This document shows positions 24,295-33,398 of a DNA stretch of 64,000 bases, piece by piece (position 1 is the first letter of the stretch; every line of letters starts with the position of its first letter). This stretch comes from Parasalinivibrio latis (GTDB lineage Bacteria; Pseudomonadota; Gammaproteobacteria; Enterobacterales; Vibrionaceae). The stretch covers positions 1,116,001-1,180,000 of the forward strand of contig NZ_CP098813.1 of assembly GCF_036825535.1 (NCBI RefSeq), in the 5' to 3' direction. The position numbers and the translations under genes are program-made. The notes beneath the pieces are model-generated. The model made no database searches, had not been told where the DNA came from, and worked only from the letters and a program-made list of their open reading frames with translations.

Positions 24295-25470
24295 TTAGCG
24301 GGTGACCAGATTAATAAAGATCTGGGCGCCTACCAGTACGCAGTCGTCGTCCAGGTAGTAAGGGTTGGCATGCAGGTAGTTACGAATACCTTTTTCGTCA
24401 CTGCCGCTGCCGAGGAAAAACATGGCGCCCATCTTGTCTTTTGATGCATTAACCATGTAACTGAAGTCTTCACTGCCGGTCATTGGAGCACCTTGGGTGT
24501 TGACGTTTTCTTCTGCCAAGAAAGCCTTTGCTGCCGCGGCAACACGAGCCGTTGCTGCCGGGTGGTTTTCAACCGCAGGGTAACCGACGCAGTCCATAGT
24601 GGTTTTGAAACCACGGATTTCGCTTTGGGCAACGATACCGGCGAAGCTGTTTTTAAGAATCTGGTCGGTTTCTGCATCCATCGCACGAATAGTGCCTCGA
24701 GCCTGGACATAATCAGCCACCGCGTTTGGAATTGTACCGCCGTTGATCATGCCACAGCCAAATACAGCAGGGCTGAACGGACTGGTTTGCTTCGCAACGA
24801 TGTAGTCCATATCTTCGATGATACGGGCGGCTTCACGGATAGCATCCAGTCCTTTGTGTGGTGTAGAACCGTGTGCTGATACACCGTGTACATCCAATGT
24901 CCACGCTGAACCCCATGATGACATAATGCCGCTGTTGAGCTTAATTGTACCGGTATCCATGGAGGCATCGTTATGCAGGGCATAGACTTCATCTACCCCT
25001 TCCATGCAGGCCATTTCCACCATTTTATTTGCACCCGGTACTCGCATGTCTTCCTCTGCCATCTGGAAGATGAAGCGAACGTTGTACTTCATCGAATCCT
25101 TGTGCTTTGACAGGAAGTTCGCCGTGGTGAGGGCAATTGCCATATGGCTGTCGTGTCCGCAGTTGTGTGCCATGCCATCGTGAATGGAGGTACAGGCGTT
25201 TTCAGTCATGTCCGGCATTTCCAGGCCGTCCATATCTGCACGGATTGCCAACAACTTGAAAGCGGGATCAACAATCAGGTCAGCTGTAAAGCCGGTGTAG
25301 CCTTCAAAGGTACGGAGGGTGTACCCGAAACCTTCCATTTGTTCGCGACAGTAAGCTGACGTTTTAAATTCCTTACCTGACGGCTCCGGAATACGGTGCA
25401 GGTCATGTCGTGTTGTTTCCGCGTATGCTTTCAGGGAAGCCAGTTCTGGCATAAGGGCGTAAGTTGTCAT
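24295..25470 (-). CDS. M20-family amidohydrolase
   Basis: A 391-residue M20D-type metallo-amidohydrolase. Metal-site landmarks are NCGHDSHMAIAL (C-G-H-D-x-H) and QMAEEDMRVPGANKM, with a dimerisation/lid domain in the middle (HGVSAHGSTPHKGLDAIREAARII). The family removes acyl groups from N-acyl amino acids, peptides or aminobenzoyl-glutamate in the cytoplasm. The upstream start and the stop of the preceding gene share one base (TAATG), so it is translated together with the two membrane proteins encoded upstream, which suggests they import its substrate. GAEEG is replaced by MAEED, a variation seen within the family. Confidence 0.85.
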   Translation of the reverse strand: MTTYALMPELASLKAYAETTRHDLHRIPEPSGKEFKTSAYCREQMEGFGYTLRTFEGYTGFTADLIVDPAFKLLAIRADMDGLEMPDMTENACTSIHDGMAHNCGHDSHMAIALTTANFLSKHKDSMKYNVRFIFQMAEEDMRVPGANKMVEMACMEGVDEVYALHNDASMDTGTIKLNSGIMSSWGSAWTLDVHGVSAHGSTPHKGLDAIREAARIIEDMDYIVAKQTSPFSPAVFGCGMINGGTIPNAVADYVQARGTIRAMDAETDQILKNSFAGIVAQSEIRGFKTTMDCVGYPAVENHPAATARVAAAAKAFLAEENVNTQGAPMTGSEDFSYMVNASKDKMGAMFFLGSGSDEKGIRNYLHANPYYLDDDCVLVGAQIFINLVTR

Positions 25471-25919
25471 TAGATCAGTCCTTGCATGCTAAAGCCTACC
25501 TGGGCAACCAGTGAGGCACCGAAGAAACAGGCAGTGGAAACTACCAGGAAAATCACGATAACTTTCCAGGACATCTGCTTAAGCTCGTCCATCTTGCCAC
25601 CTACTGACAGGCCTGCAAAAGCCAGGAGCGGTACACAGCAAGAGAGGAATGACACCTTGCCAACCGAACCGATAAACCACTCGCGGAAAGGCGTTTCAGG
25701 CAAGCAAAGTACGATACCAATGATGGTTGCGTACGCGAAGGCCGGCAGTGATGACGGAATGAAATGTTTGGCAACCAGCGACAGGAATACCACCAGTGTC
25801 ATTGCCACAAAGCTGTCGCCCATTGCGAAAATTGGAGTGCCTGTGGTCAGGGTCTGAGTGAAGATCGCCAGTGCAATAGCAATAAAGACGAACTTCATAT
25901 CAAGGAAAATGGCTTTCAT
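25470..25919 (-). CDS. Small integral membrane protein of the DUF3100 transport pair
   Basis: A 149-residue protein with four or five hydrophobic segments (about 9-28, 36-50, 60-75, 88-105, 118-140) and no soluble domain. It sits two bases after the DUF3100 gene and overlaps the amidohydrolase start by one base. Its size, polytopic nature and tight coupling suggest that it and the 277-residue protein are two halves of one carrier. Motifs such as LLAFAGLSVGGK resemble secondary transporters of the glutamate/sodium type, but I cannot assign a family. Confidence 0.65.
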   Translation of the reverse strand: MKAIFLDMKFVFIAIALAIFTQTLTTGTPIFAMGDSFVAMTLVVFLSLVAKHFIPSSLPAFAYATIIGIVLCLPETPFREWFIGSVGKVSFLSCCVPLLAFAGLSVGGKMDELKQMSWKVIVIFLVVSTACFFGASLVAQVGFSMQGLI

Positions 25920-25921
25920 GA

Positions 25922-26755
25922 TTATTTTTCCTTATTGCAAAGCTTGTAGATTTTTTCTGAAAGAGGAAGGCCCAGGAAGGTCAGGGACAATGCACCCAGT
26001 ACGGAAGACAACAGGTTTGATGCTGCAGCAATACTTAGCACCTGTTGTGCCAGTGTTTCATCCAGACCGTTAATCAGGGCACCGGATGCGGCGCTCAGCA
26101 TAGAGCCGCTGCCTACACCAGAACCAGCGGCCAGTGCCAGCGGGTGCAGACCAGTGAGTGGGGCAAGCGAGCCAAGCAAACTGAACCACAGGGTACCGAT
26201 AACAGAACCACACAGGTAAATAGCCAGAACACCGATATATTCTTGCGAGCCGGTACCGAACTTGCCCTGAATTACAGCGACTGATGGTTCGCGGCTGATA
26301 GAAGAACATGCACCGATAGCGCGGCGGCCAAGGCCGAATTTCACTGCCAAGGGAATGGCTACAAACACCGGTAGCAAGTTCCCGATTTCCTGCAGGAACA
26401 GCGGGATACCAGCACTCAGAATCATTTCCAGGTTTGGAACAATCATGCCCGCATATTGCGTACCGAGGATTAACAGGCTGAAACCCACCATCTTTGAACA
26501 GAAACCTTCTTCCTTCTCGGTGAAGATCTGACCCCAGGCTTTAATTTTGTTTCGGACGGTATGTGTGGACACTGTCATACCGATAATTACAGCAAACAGC
26601 ATAGGCAAAATTGGGATAACGGCAGAACCGAGGCGGATTTCCTGCTTCCCGATCAGGTACTGGGCGATAAAGATAACGATGGTGGCAACAATCAGGCTGA
26701 TGGCTATCACCACACCTTCACTGCGCTCCCGCTGCAGGGTAGTTGTCTGTTCCAT
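25922..26755 (-). CDS. DUF3100 multi-pass membrane protein
   Basis: A 277-residue polytopic membrane protein matching the DUF3100 pattern. It has a short cytoplasmic N-terminus, then about eight hydrophobic segments, including GSAVIPILPMLFAVIIGM, LLPVFVAIPLAVKFGLGRRAIGACSSISREPSVAVI and ALAAGSGVGSGSMLSAASGAL. No experimentally known function comes to mind. It is first in an operon with a 149-residue membrane protein and an M20 amidohydrolase, so import of an N-acylated amino acid or similar amide is a reasonable inference. A palindromic site lies 112 bases upstream. Confidence 0.75.
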   Translation of the reverse strand: MEQTTTLQRERSEGVVIAISLIVATIVIFIAQYLIGKQEIRLGSAVIPILPMLFAVIIGMTVSTHTVRNKIKAWGQIFTEKEEGFCSKMVGFSLLILGTQYAGMIVPNLEMILSAGIPLFLQEIGNLLPVFVAIPLAVKFGLGRRAIGACSSISREPSVAVIQGKFGTGSQEYIGVLAIYLCGSVIGTLWFSLLGSLAPLTGLHPLALAAGSGVGSGSMLSAASGALINGLDETLAQQVLSIAAASNLLSSVLGALSLTFLGLPLSEKIYKLCNKEK

Positions 26756-26866
26756 AGGTATTCCTGGATAAGTTGAATAGCAAATTGGGTTTAATAACTG
26801 GGGGCGATTTTAGGGGAGGAAAAGCAGGCTTAATGTGACGGTCGTCAATGGGAAAATATACCGAAA

Positions 26867-26885
26867 ATTCATACGGTATGAATTG
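26867..26885. promoter_or_regulatory. Candidate operator upstream of the DUF3100 operon
   Basis: A perfect palindrome, AATTCATAC and GTATGAATT around a single G, 112 bases before the DUF3100 start. Odd-length symmetric sites of this kind are typical of GntR-type and similar dimeric regulators. No regulator gene adjoins it, so the protein must be encoded elsewhere (the LysR proteins here favour a different motif). Confidence 0.5.
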
Positions 26886-27295
26886 TCACATACCCATAAC
26901 CATCTGTTACATGGAGGAAAAATCATTTTTTCAAATTGCAATGGGGCACTGGTGGGACAACAAATTTCATAGCCTCTTCGACTTTGTTGATTTCTGACAT
27001 GCTGCAGCTGGGAAAATCACTGCTTGGAGCGTGGAGGAAAGACGAATACCAGCGAAAAAACATAAGTATTATTGCCTGTTTACCTAAATTTATTCCAACC
27101 ATATTTTCGATAAGCAATGATATATCCCTTAATGGTTATTCGCTATTTATATGAATACTTATGTATAAAGACCAATACAAATTTTACTATGTCTAATTAC
27201 CAATAAAAAAAAGTAATAACGCAAAATGACGTTGTTTATGTTTCACCTATCCACGCTCAAGGAATTAAAACGTGATGCATTGTGCGAGTCTATGA

Positions 27296-27311
27296 TGTGA
27301 TCAATGTCAAA
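27296..27311 (+). promoter_or_regulatory. Possible CRP (cAMP receptor protein) site before the sulfatase gene
   Basis: TGTGA-TCAATG-TCAAA differs from the CRP consensus TGTGA-N6-TCACA at one position of the right arm. It is centred about 58 bases before the sulfatase ATG, a suitable distance for activation of a carbon-source operon. Confidence 0.4.
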
Positions 27312-27361
27312 AAAACTAATCTTGTTGCGGTCTTATTCTAAAAGAAAACATTGGACTTGCT

Positions 27362-28822
27362 ATGAAAACAAAACCCAATATTTTGGTATTTATGACCGAT
27401 CAGCAACGCGGCGATACCATCAGTAATAAAGATATTATTTTACCAAATATTCGTCGTCTGGCCTCATCTGGTCTTACATTTAATAATGCATTCTGTCCTT
27501 CACCGCATTGCTGCCCATCAAGAGCTACCTTTTTCACCGGGCTATACCCGACGCAACATGGCGTATGGAATAACGTTTGTGTGCAAAACAGATTATCAAA
27601 AGGATTAAATGACGGAATAGATTTATTCAGTCAATTTCTCGAGCAAGAAAAGTATGACCTGTTTTATGCCGGTAAATGGCATGTTTGTTATGAGTCGGGT
27701 CCAGAGGATTATGGCTTTGAGGAGTTGCATGTAACCTGTAACAAAGAAAGTAAAAACGACCCGACCAGCCATAATATGGCACCTGGCTGGCAAATGTATG
27801 CAGGTCTTAAAGACGACGACACAAAATTAAGGAAAAGGGGAGAAATCCTCCGTCCTGGCTATCCTGACTATATACATTATGGTATTCACGAGAATCCATT
27901 CCAGGATGCAGATATTGTCGAGTCAGCAATCGCTAAACTCCGCACATTACGGCGTACCCCAACTCAACCATGGATGATGTTTATTGGAACGTTGGGACCG
28001 CATGACCCTTATTTTGTACCGCAACGATTTTTAGATATGTATGCCGACTATGAGGTGGAGTTGTCTGATATCCACGTTGATTCGATGGAGGACAAACCTG
28101 CATACAACCGCCGTATAAAAGGAATATTTGACCAGCTTACACTGCAAGAAAAAAAAGAAGCCATTAAGCACTATATGGCTTTTTGTACATACGAAGACTA
28201 TTTATTTGGAAAGGTTATTAACGAGCTTGAAGAGCATGAAGACTTTGACAACACCATCATACTCTTTACCAGCGATCACGGTGATTACAATGGAGAGCAC
28301 GGATTATGGTGTAAAGGATTACCAGCTTTTCGCTCTGCCTATCATATCCCTGCTGTTTTTTATTGGGGAAAAGGTATAGAAAATCCGGGTAGGACTGTAG
28401 ATGATTTAGTCTCTTTGGCTGATTTCTCGGAAACATTTTTAGATTTTGCAGGCGCGAAATTTAATGAAAATACGGTTGGTAAAAGCCTGTCTAAATATTT
28501 TCACTCTGAAAATAATCAAACCAATCATGAGTTTATATTTACTCAAACAAATGGAAATGAGATATACGGTATACAACGGTCTGTTTTTAATCACTACTGG
28601 AAATTGGTTTATAACTCTTACGATTTCGATGAGCTTTATGACCTCAAAAATGACCCTGAAGAATTAAGCAATCTGATAAATGATGAGAGTTTGAAGTATG
28701 TCCGTAAATCTCTATATAAAAAACTGTGGCAGTTTGCCCTTGATGTAAATGACCAATGCCTGAATCCATATATAATGGTAGGAATGGCAGAATTTGGTCC
28801 GGCTACTGCCTTTGAAAAATAG
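27362..28822 (+). CDS. Type I (formylglycine) sulfatase, cytoplasmic
   Basis: A 486-residue arylsulfatase-superfamily enzyme. The N-terminus NILVFMTDQQRGD supplies metal ligands. The activation motif C50-C51-P52-S53-R54 matches C-x-P-S-R, so Cys50 should be converted to formylglycine. FTSDHGDYNGEHGLWCKG carries further metal ligands. There is no signal peptide, placing it in the cytoplasm with imported substrate. A cysteine-type site needs a radical-SAM or oxygen-dependent maturase, and the former is encoded at 31621. With the adjacent symporter it probably desulfates an imported sulfated mono- or disaccharide; choline sulfate or another small sulfate ester cannot be excluded. Confidence 0.9.
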   Translation: MKTKPNILVFMTDQQRGDTISNKDIILPNIRRLASSGLTFNNAFCPSPHCCPSRATFFTGLYPTQHGVWNNVCVQNRLSKGLNDGIDLFSQFLEQEKYDLFYAGKWHVCYESGPEDYGFEELHVTCNKESKNDPTSHNMAPGWQMYAGLKDDDTKLRKRGEILRPGYPDYIHYGIHENPFQDADIVESAIAKLRTLRRTPTQPWMMFIGTLGPHDPYFVPQRFLDMYADYEVELSDIHVDSMEDKPAYNRRIKGIFDQLTLQEKKEAIKHYMAFCTYEDYLFGKVINELEEHEDFDNTIILFTSDHGDYNGEHGLWCKGLPAFRSAYHIPAVFYWGKGIENPGRTVDDLVSLADFSETFLDFAGAKFNENTVGKSLSKYFHSENNQTNHEFIFTQTNGNEIYGIQRSVFNHYWKLVYNSYDFDELYDLKNDPEELSNLINDESLKYVRKSLYKKLWQFALDVNDQCLNPYIMVGMAEFGPATAFEK

Positions 28823-28839
28823 ACAAGGATGTAAAGAAC

Positions 28840-30570
28840 ATGGATTCATGGACCCTAATTAGCTTTATCGGTCTTACTGTGCTTGTTGCGATAGTTTCAT
28901 ATATTGCGGCAAAAAAAGAAGACTTAAGTTCGCGCGATGGTTTCTTTCTCGGAGGACGAAGCCTAACAGGAATTTCAATCGGCTTTTCCATTTTGTTGAC
29001 AAATTGGTCTGCAGAACAACTCATTGGCCTGAATGGGCAAGGTTTTCGTGTTGGCCTTTCCAATATGGGGTGGGCGGTCACGGCTGCACTGGCATTTGTT
29101 ACCATGGCCTGCGTGTTCCTGCCATTCTTCCTTCGTAAAGGGATTACAACCATTCCGGATTATATCGAATCACGGTTTGGCTCAACTGCCCGGAACGTCA
29201 TTGCATGGTGTATATTGGTGAATATGGCTGCAGTGGCACTCCCCAGTGTTGTTTATGCAGGGGCTCTCGGTTTAAGTAAAATATTCAATGTCTCTGATTT
29301 ATTTGGATTATCAGATGGTGGTTCTTTAATACTCTCTATTGTTTTTATCACCGTCGTCGGGAGTATTTATGCGATTTTCGGTGGGTTAAAAGCGGTCGTT
29401 GTATCAGATACAGTCAACGGCATCATCTTCTTTATAGGAAGCATCTTTATTCTGTACCTTGGGCTGCAGACCTTGGGTGAAGGCAGCATTTCTCAGGCAT
29501 TGCATACGTTGGTAACCAAGGAACCGCAAATGCTTAATGCTGTCAGTTCTCCTAATGTAAATGTTCCCTTTGGTGCTGTTTTTACCGGGATGATTCTTAT
29601 CAATATCTATTGGGCGTGTACCAATCAGGTCATTATTCAGCGCGCGTTGGGAGCCAAAAGTGTTGCAGAAGGCCAAAAAGGGGTACTCCTGGCAGGTGTT
29701 GTGAAAGTAGTCAGCATACTGATCCTGATTGTACCGGGTATTATCGCCTTTCATCTTTATGGGCACGAAGGAATAAAAGGTGATGAGGCTTATCCAACAT
29801 TGGTTAACCGTCTTTTACCTGATGTGTTCGTTGGCTTTTTTGGTGCCGTATTATTTGGCGCGATTATTTCTACTTTTAATTCAACGATTAATTCATGTTC
29901 AACGATATTCGCTGTTAACATCTATCAGCCGTTGAAAAAAGGGAACACATCGCAGCAAGACAGTATAAATGCAGGCAAAATTTTTGGTGCAGTACTCGCA
30001 GTTTTTGCGGCCATCTGTGCCCCATTTATTAAAAATGCGCCTCAGGGTCTGTACATGTTTATGCAGGAGTTCAATGCTCTTTTCACCGTCCCTATGCTGC
30101 TCATGATCCTCGTCGGAATGTTGTCGAAAAAAGCGACAGCGAAAACGACACTTCCAGGTATGGCTACTTACATGGTGCTATACCTGTTCTTCAAATTTGG
30201 GTATACAGGCTGGGAGCTTCACTTCCTCCATAAGACTGCCATTTATTTTGTATGTGGTTTGGCGGTAACAGGATGGTTGACGCTTCGCTCTTCTGACATC
30301 GAGGTTGTTAAGAAGGAAGATAACGCTCCGGTAGACATTGAAAACTGGAAACACCTGCGTCTTGCTTCTCTTTCCACCATTGCGTTGATGATGACAGCTT
30401 ATGCGATCGCATCTCCTATAGGGATTGTCGCACCTATTGAGGAGATACCGGGGAATATTGCAGTGATCCTTATGACAGCAGTTATCGGCACCTTCGTAGT
30501 CAATTACCTTGTAAAACGCTTTTTCGATAAAAAGAGAACCAATTCCACGTTGAACCCGGATAACGTTTAG
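28840..30570 (+). CDS. Sodium:solute symporter (SSS family)
   Basis: A 576-residue polytopic protein of the SSS/SGLT family, with 13-14 hydrophobic segments. Landmarks are the early RDGFFLGGRSLTG motif, then LTNWSAEQLIGLNGQGFRVG, GITTIPDYIESRFG, GSIYAIFGGLKAVVVSDTVNG and the central GAIISTFNSTINSCSTIFAVNIYQPL. It should use the sodium gradient to import a sugar or sugar derivative. It begins 18 bases after the sulfatase gene, so the imported compound is presumably the sulfatase substrate. A strong terminator follows. Confidence 0.92.
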   Translation: MDSWTLISFIGLTVLVAIVSYIAAKKEDLSSRDGFFLGGRSLTGISIGFSILLTNWSAEQLIGLNGQGFRVGLSNMGWAVTAALAFVTMACVFLPFFLRKGITTIPDYIESRFGSTARNVIAWCILVNMAAVALPSVVYAGALGLSKIFNVSDLFGLSDGGSLILSIVFITVVGSIYAIFGGLKAVVVSDTVNGIIFFIGSIFILYLGLQTLGEGSISQALHTLVTKEPQMLNAVSSPNVNVPFGAVFTGMILINIYWACTNQVIIQRALGAKSVAEGQKGVLLAGVVKVVSILILIVPGIIAFHLYGHEGIKGDEAYPTLVNRLLPDVFVGFFGAVLFGAIISTFNSTINSCSTIFAVNIYQPLKKGNTSQQDSINAGKIFGAVLAVFAAICAPFIKNAPQGLYMFMQEFNALFTVPMLLMILVGMLSKKATAKTTLPGMATYMVLYLFFKFGYTGWELHFLHKTAIYFVCGLAVTGWLTLRSSDIEVVKKEDNAPVDIENWKHLRLASLSTIALMMTAYAIASPIGIVAPIEEIPGNIAVILMTAVIGTFVVNYLVKRFFDKKRTNSTLNPDNV

Positions 30571-30580
30571 CGATGCCACT

Positions 30581-30606
30581 AAAAGCCCGCTTTTGCGGGC
30601 TTTTTT
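30581..30606 (+). terminator. Intrinsic terminator after the symporter gene
   Basis: AAAAGCCCGC / GCGGGCTTTT around TTTT, followed by further T residues: a textbook Rho-independent terminator ending the sulfatase-symporter transcript, 10 bases after the stop codon. Confidence 0.93.
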
Positions 30607-30679
30607 ACCGTAATAGTGTTGGGCGCGTAATACTTAACAGTAAACTCAAAAATGAGCACTCAAGTAAAGTGGGAAACAC

Positions 30680-31591
30680 ATGGAAAAAGTCCTGGTACAT
30701 TTTTTGGAAACAGCACTTCACAAAAGCTTGTCTCGCGCCAGTGAGAGCTTGGGTATTACACAGCCTGCAATCAGCAAAAGTATAAAAATCCTGGAGAGCC
30801 GTTATGGCATAACCCTTGTAGAGCGCAAAGCAAGGGGCATCGAATTGACAGCGGCGGGTAACTTGCTACTTGAACGAGTGTTGAGAATTGAGCACGAAAT
30901 GGATGGCATCAAGCAGTCAATGTCCGCATTACTCTCGGAGCAGCGGTCTTTAAATATTGGTGCAGGGCCGGCTTGGGAGTCTCCAATTAGCGCCATTCTT
31001 CCCAGCTTTTTGCTGACTTACCCCGATTGTAAGGTTGAGGTCAGGTCCGGACCTATTTGCGATCTTATTACGCCCCTTATCGATAACGAGATTGATCTTG
31101 CCTTTGGAGGAGAGGATGGTTCACTTTTAGTACAGAACAATGCGGTAAGTTTTATCCCGCTAAAACGCAGCCGCTTATGTATCGTGGCTCACAACTCACA
31201 TCCATTAGCTGGTGACCAAATATCTTTGCCAGATCAACTAACCCGTTTTCCCTGGATTGCTTATCAGCATTCTGAACAGATGCTGTTCCGTCTCAACCAG
31301 TTTCTAACCCGGGAAGGTGCCAGGCCAGTGCAGTTTATTGTAGAAACCGATTTCCTTGATATGACGTTGAATTTGATGTCAGAAAGTGATGCGCTTCTAT
31401 GTGTTTCTGACCAACTTCTTCCCCGAATTCAAGCAGCAGGATTGGTTGAAATACGGCTCAGCGAACCACTTTGGCACTTTAACCTGGGGGTGTGGTCACA
31501 TGCCAAGCAGCAGCGTCACGACATTACAGAAGCGTTTTTGTCGGAAATGAAATCCTATCTCTTCAAAAATGACGCAAACCAGCCTTTTTAG
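30680..31591 (+). CDS. LysR-family transcriptional regulator
   Basis: A 303-residue LysR protein. Residues 1-60 are the winged helix-turn-helix (LETALHKSLSRASESLGITQPAISKSIKILESRYGITLVERKARGIELT); the remainder is the two-lobed effector domain (LNIGAGPAWESPISAILPSFL... EIDLAFGGEDG). It lies between the sulfatase-symporter pair and the maturase, all on the same strand, and likely controls the sulfatase module; the inducer may be the sulfated sugar or a sulfur signal. It starts after the terminator, so it has its own promoter in 30607-30679. Confidence 0.92.
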   Translation: MEKVLVHFLETALHKSLSRASESLGITQPAISKSIKILESRYGITLVERKARGIELTAAGNLLLERVLRIEHEMDGIKQSMSALLSEQRSLNIGAGPAWESPISAILPSFLLTYPDCKVEVRSGPICDLITPLIDNEIDLAFGGEDGSLLVQNNAVSFIPLKRSRLCIVAHNSHPLAGDQISLPDQLTRFPWIAYQHSEQMLFRLNQFLTREGARPVQFIVETDFLDMTLNLMSESDALLCVSDQLLPRIQAAGLVEIRLSEPLWHFNLGVWSHAKQQRHDITEAFLSEMKSYLFKNDANQPF

Positions 31592-31620
31592 GGAACCGAT
31601 ATTTTGAAAGGATTCACTTG

Positions 31621-32859
31621 ATGCAAGAAAATCCACTCACCGATTGTCACGTCATGGCCAAGCCCTCGGGTGCGCGCTGCAATATTGCCTGTCGTTATTG
31701 TTTTTATCTTGAAAAAGAAAAACTCTACCCTGACAGAGATACTGATTGGCGAATGAATGACGAAACACTTGAACGCTATATTCGCCAGTACATAGACGCC
31801 CAGACCCAGGATGTCGTTGAATTTGCTTGGCAGGGGGGTGAGCCGACCCTTTTAGGGCTGGATTTTTATAAGAAAGTCGTCAAGCTTTGTCGAAAATACA
31901 GCGACGGCAAGCATATTACTCATGCATTTCAAACAAACGGCATCCTGCTAAACGAGCAATGGTGCGAATTTTTTGCGGAACATAATTTCCTCGTGGGCAT
32001 ATCAGTTGATGGCCCTGAAAAACTGCATGACATCTACCGGGTAAACCGTGCGGGAAAGCCAACGTTCGCCGTTGTGAGAAAAGCAGTGGACTACCTGAAA
32101 AAGTCTAACGTCTCCTTTAATACGCTGACAGTCGTTCACTCAGACAATGCTGATTATGCGGAAGATATCTATCAGTGCCTTAAAGGGTTAGGGGCGATCC
32201 ACATGCAATTCATTCCCCTTTTGGAAAGGCAGCCAACTGAAAGCTCTGACTATCTGGTTTCTCTTTCAGAACCAGATGCAAATTTCGGTAATGTCACCCC
32301 GTGGTCAGTGTCGCCGCAACAATATGGAAGATTTCTTAACCGGCTTTTTGATGTTTGGGTAACACAAGATGTTGGTACAGTTTTCGTTCAACAGTTTGAA
32401 AACACCCTGGCGAGCTGGTTAGGTCATCCGTCAGGGTCATGCATTTTTTCTGAAACTTGTGGAAAAGCACTGGTGTTGGAAGCGAACGGAGATGTGTATT
32501 GTTGTGACCACTATGTCTATCCCAACTACAAGTTGGGCAATATTGCTGAAGACGAATTAAAACACCTGGTAATCAGTGACAAAGCGGTTGAGTTTGGAAA
32601 TAGCAAGAGGCGCGATCTAACGCAATCATGTATAACCTGCGAATACCGTTTCGCCTGTCATGGAGGGTGTCCTAAACACCGAATAGTTACTTCTCCATTG
32701 GGACAACCCAGGCACAATTATTTTTGCCAAAGCTATAAGGCATACTTCCAACACACCGAACCATATATGAAGATAATGGCACACCTTGTTTCTCAAGGTA
32801 GACCCGCGTCAGACATCATCCCGTTTTTAGCATCAAGGAATATTCAACAGTCTGGATAG
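31621..32859 (+). CDS. Anaerobic-type sulfatase maturase, radical SAM
   Basis: A 412-residue radical SAM enzyme. Cys20, Cys24 and Cys27 form the C-x3-C-x2-C site for the SAM-bound 4Fe-4S cluster; QGGEP follows. The C-terminal SPASM region has clustered cysteines (CIFSETCG, VYCCDHYVYPNYKLGNI, CITCEYRFACHGGCPKHR, YFCQSYK) for two auxiliary clusters, the anSME pattern. It oxidises the active-site cysteine or serine of a sulfatase to formylglycine without oxygen; the partner is presumably Cys50 of the sulfatase at 27362. ATG 31621 is chosen over TTG 31618, behind AAAGGA. Confidence 0.92.
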   Translation: MQENPLTDCHVMAKPSGARCNIACRYCFYLEKEKLYPDRDTDWRMNDETLERYIRQYIDAQTQDVVEFAWQGGEPTLLGLDFYKKVVKLCRKYSDGKHITHAFQTNGILLNEQWCEFFAEHNFLVGISVDGPEKLHDIYRVNRAGKPTFAVVRKAVDYLKKSNVSFNTLTVVHSDNADYAEDIYQCLKGLGAIHMQFIPLLERQPTESSDYLVSLSEPDANFGNVTPWSVSPQQYGRFLNRLFDVWVTQDVGTVFVQQFENTLASWLGHPSGSCIFSETCGKALVLEANGDVYCCDHYVYPNYKLGNIAEDELKHLVISDKAVEFGNSKRRDLTQSCITCEYRFACHGGCPKHRIVTSPLGQPRHNYFCQSYKAYFQHTEPYMKIMAHLVSQGRPASDIIPFLASRNIQQSG

Positions 32860-33008
32860 ATGTAAAGTGATCTGCGTGTGGGACTTGGATAGGTCTTTCT
32901 TAATTACAAAACAGAAAACAAATGCGCGTATTAATACAATGGTAACCTGTTGATATTAATGAAATATGAAACAAGTTTACTTGTGGCGTAAGGTATTGGA
33001 GAGAGATT

Positions 33009-33254
33009 ATGAGTGCATGCTTTTCCGTAAATGGTTCAGACGTTGAAAACCCAATACTAAAAGTACTGTTGGGTCTGGGTGTCGCTGCAACGGTACTGGT
33101 CATTTTCACTGCGGTGGTTCTAATAGCCAGTTCGGCATTAACCTTGGTTGGTGTATTGTTTATCTGCCTGGCCGTTGCTATCCCGGTTTCCCTTATAGGG
33201 TGGATCTTTTACAGCATGTTCCGTCGTTTTATTGGATTTTTGCGAACCCGGTGA
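33009..33254 (+). CDS. Small two-helix membrane protein
   Basis: An 81-residue protein with two adjoining hydrophobic segments (about 17-43 and 45-70) and a basic C-terminus (FRRFIGFLRTR), suggesting an inner-membrane hairpin with its C-terminus inside. GGAGAGAG precedes the ATG, which supports it as a real gene. No family recognised. Confidence 0.6.
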   Translation: MSACFSVNGSDVENPILKVLLGLGVAATVLVIFTAVVLIASSALTLVGVLFICLAVAIPVSLIGWIFYSMFRRFIGFLRTR

Positions 33255-33398
33255 GGTGTCAGCTTCCCCGTATTTCATTTTGGGCTCCCCACAAAATAAT
33301 AGCGACCAAGATCTCATCGTTGTAAGAGTTTGAATGGTGGGATAACTGACAATCGGGTAACTTGTTGATTGTTGGAATTTGATACGGCGAGAGAAATT

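Larger units (their letters stand above)
26756..27361. promoter_or_regulatory. Divergent control region between the DUF3100 operon and the sulfatase operon
   Basis: About 600 bases. Short open frames within it have no ribosome binding sites or recognisable products, and I read none as a gene. It holds the palindrome at 26867-26885 and a possible CRP site at 27296-27311; the 27120-27290 part is very AT-rich. Confidence 0.45.

Noticed and set aside
26923..27154. Short open frames on both strands between the DUF3100 and sulfatase operons
   Set aside because: Neither has a ribosome binding site or recognisable product, and they overlap each other. More likely promoter DNA.
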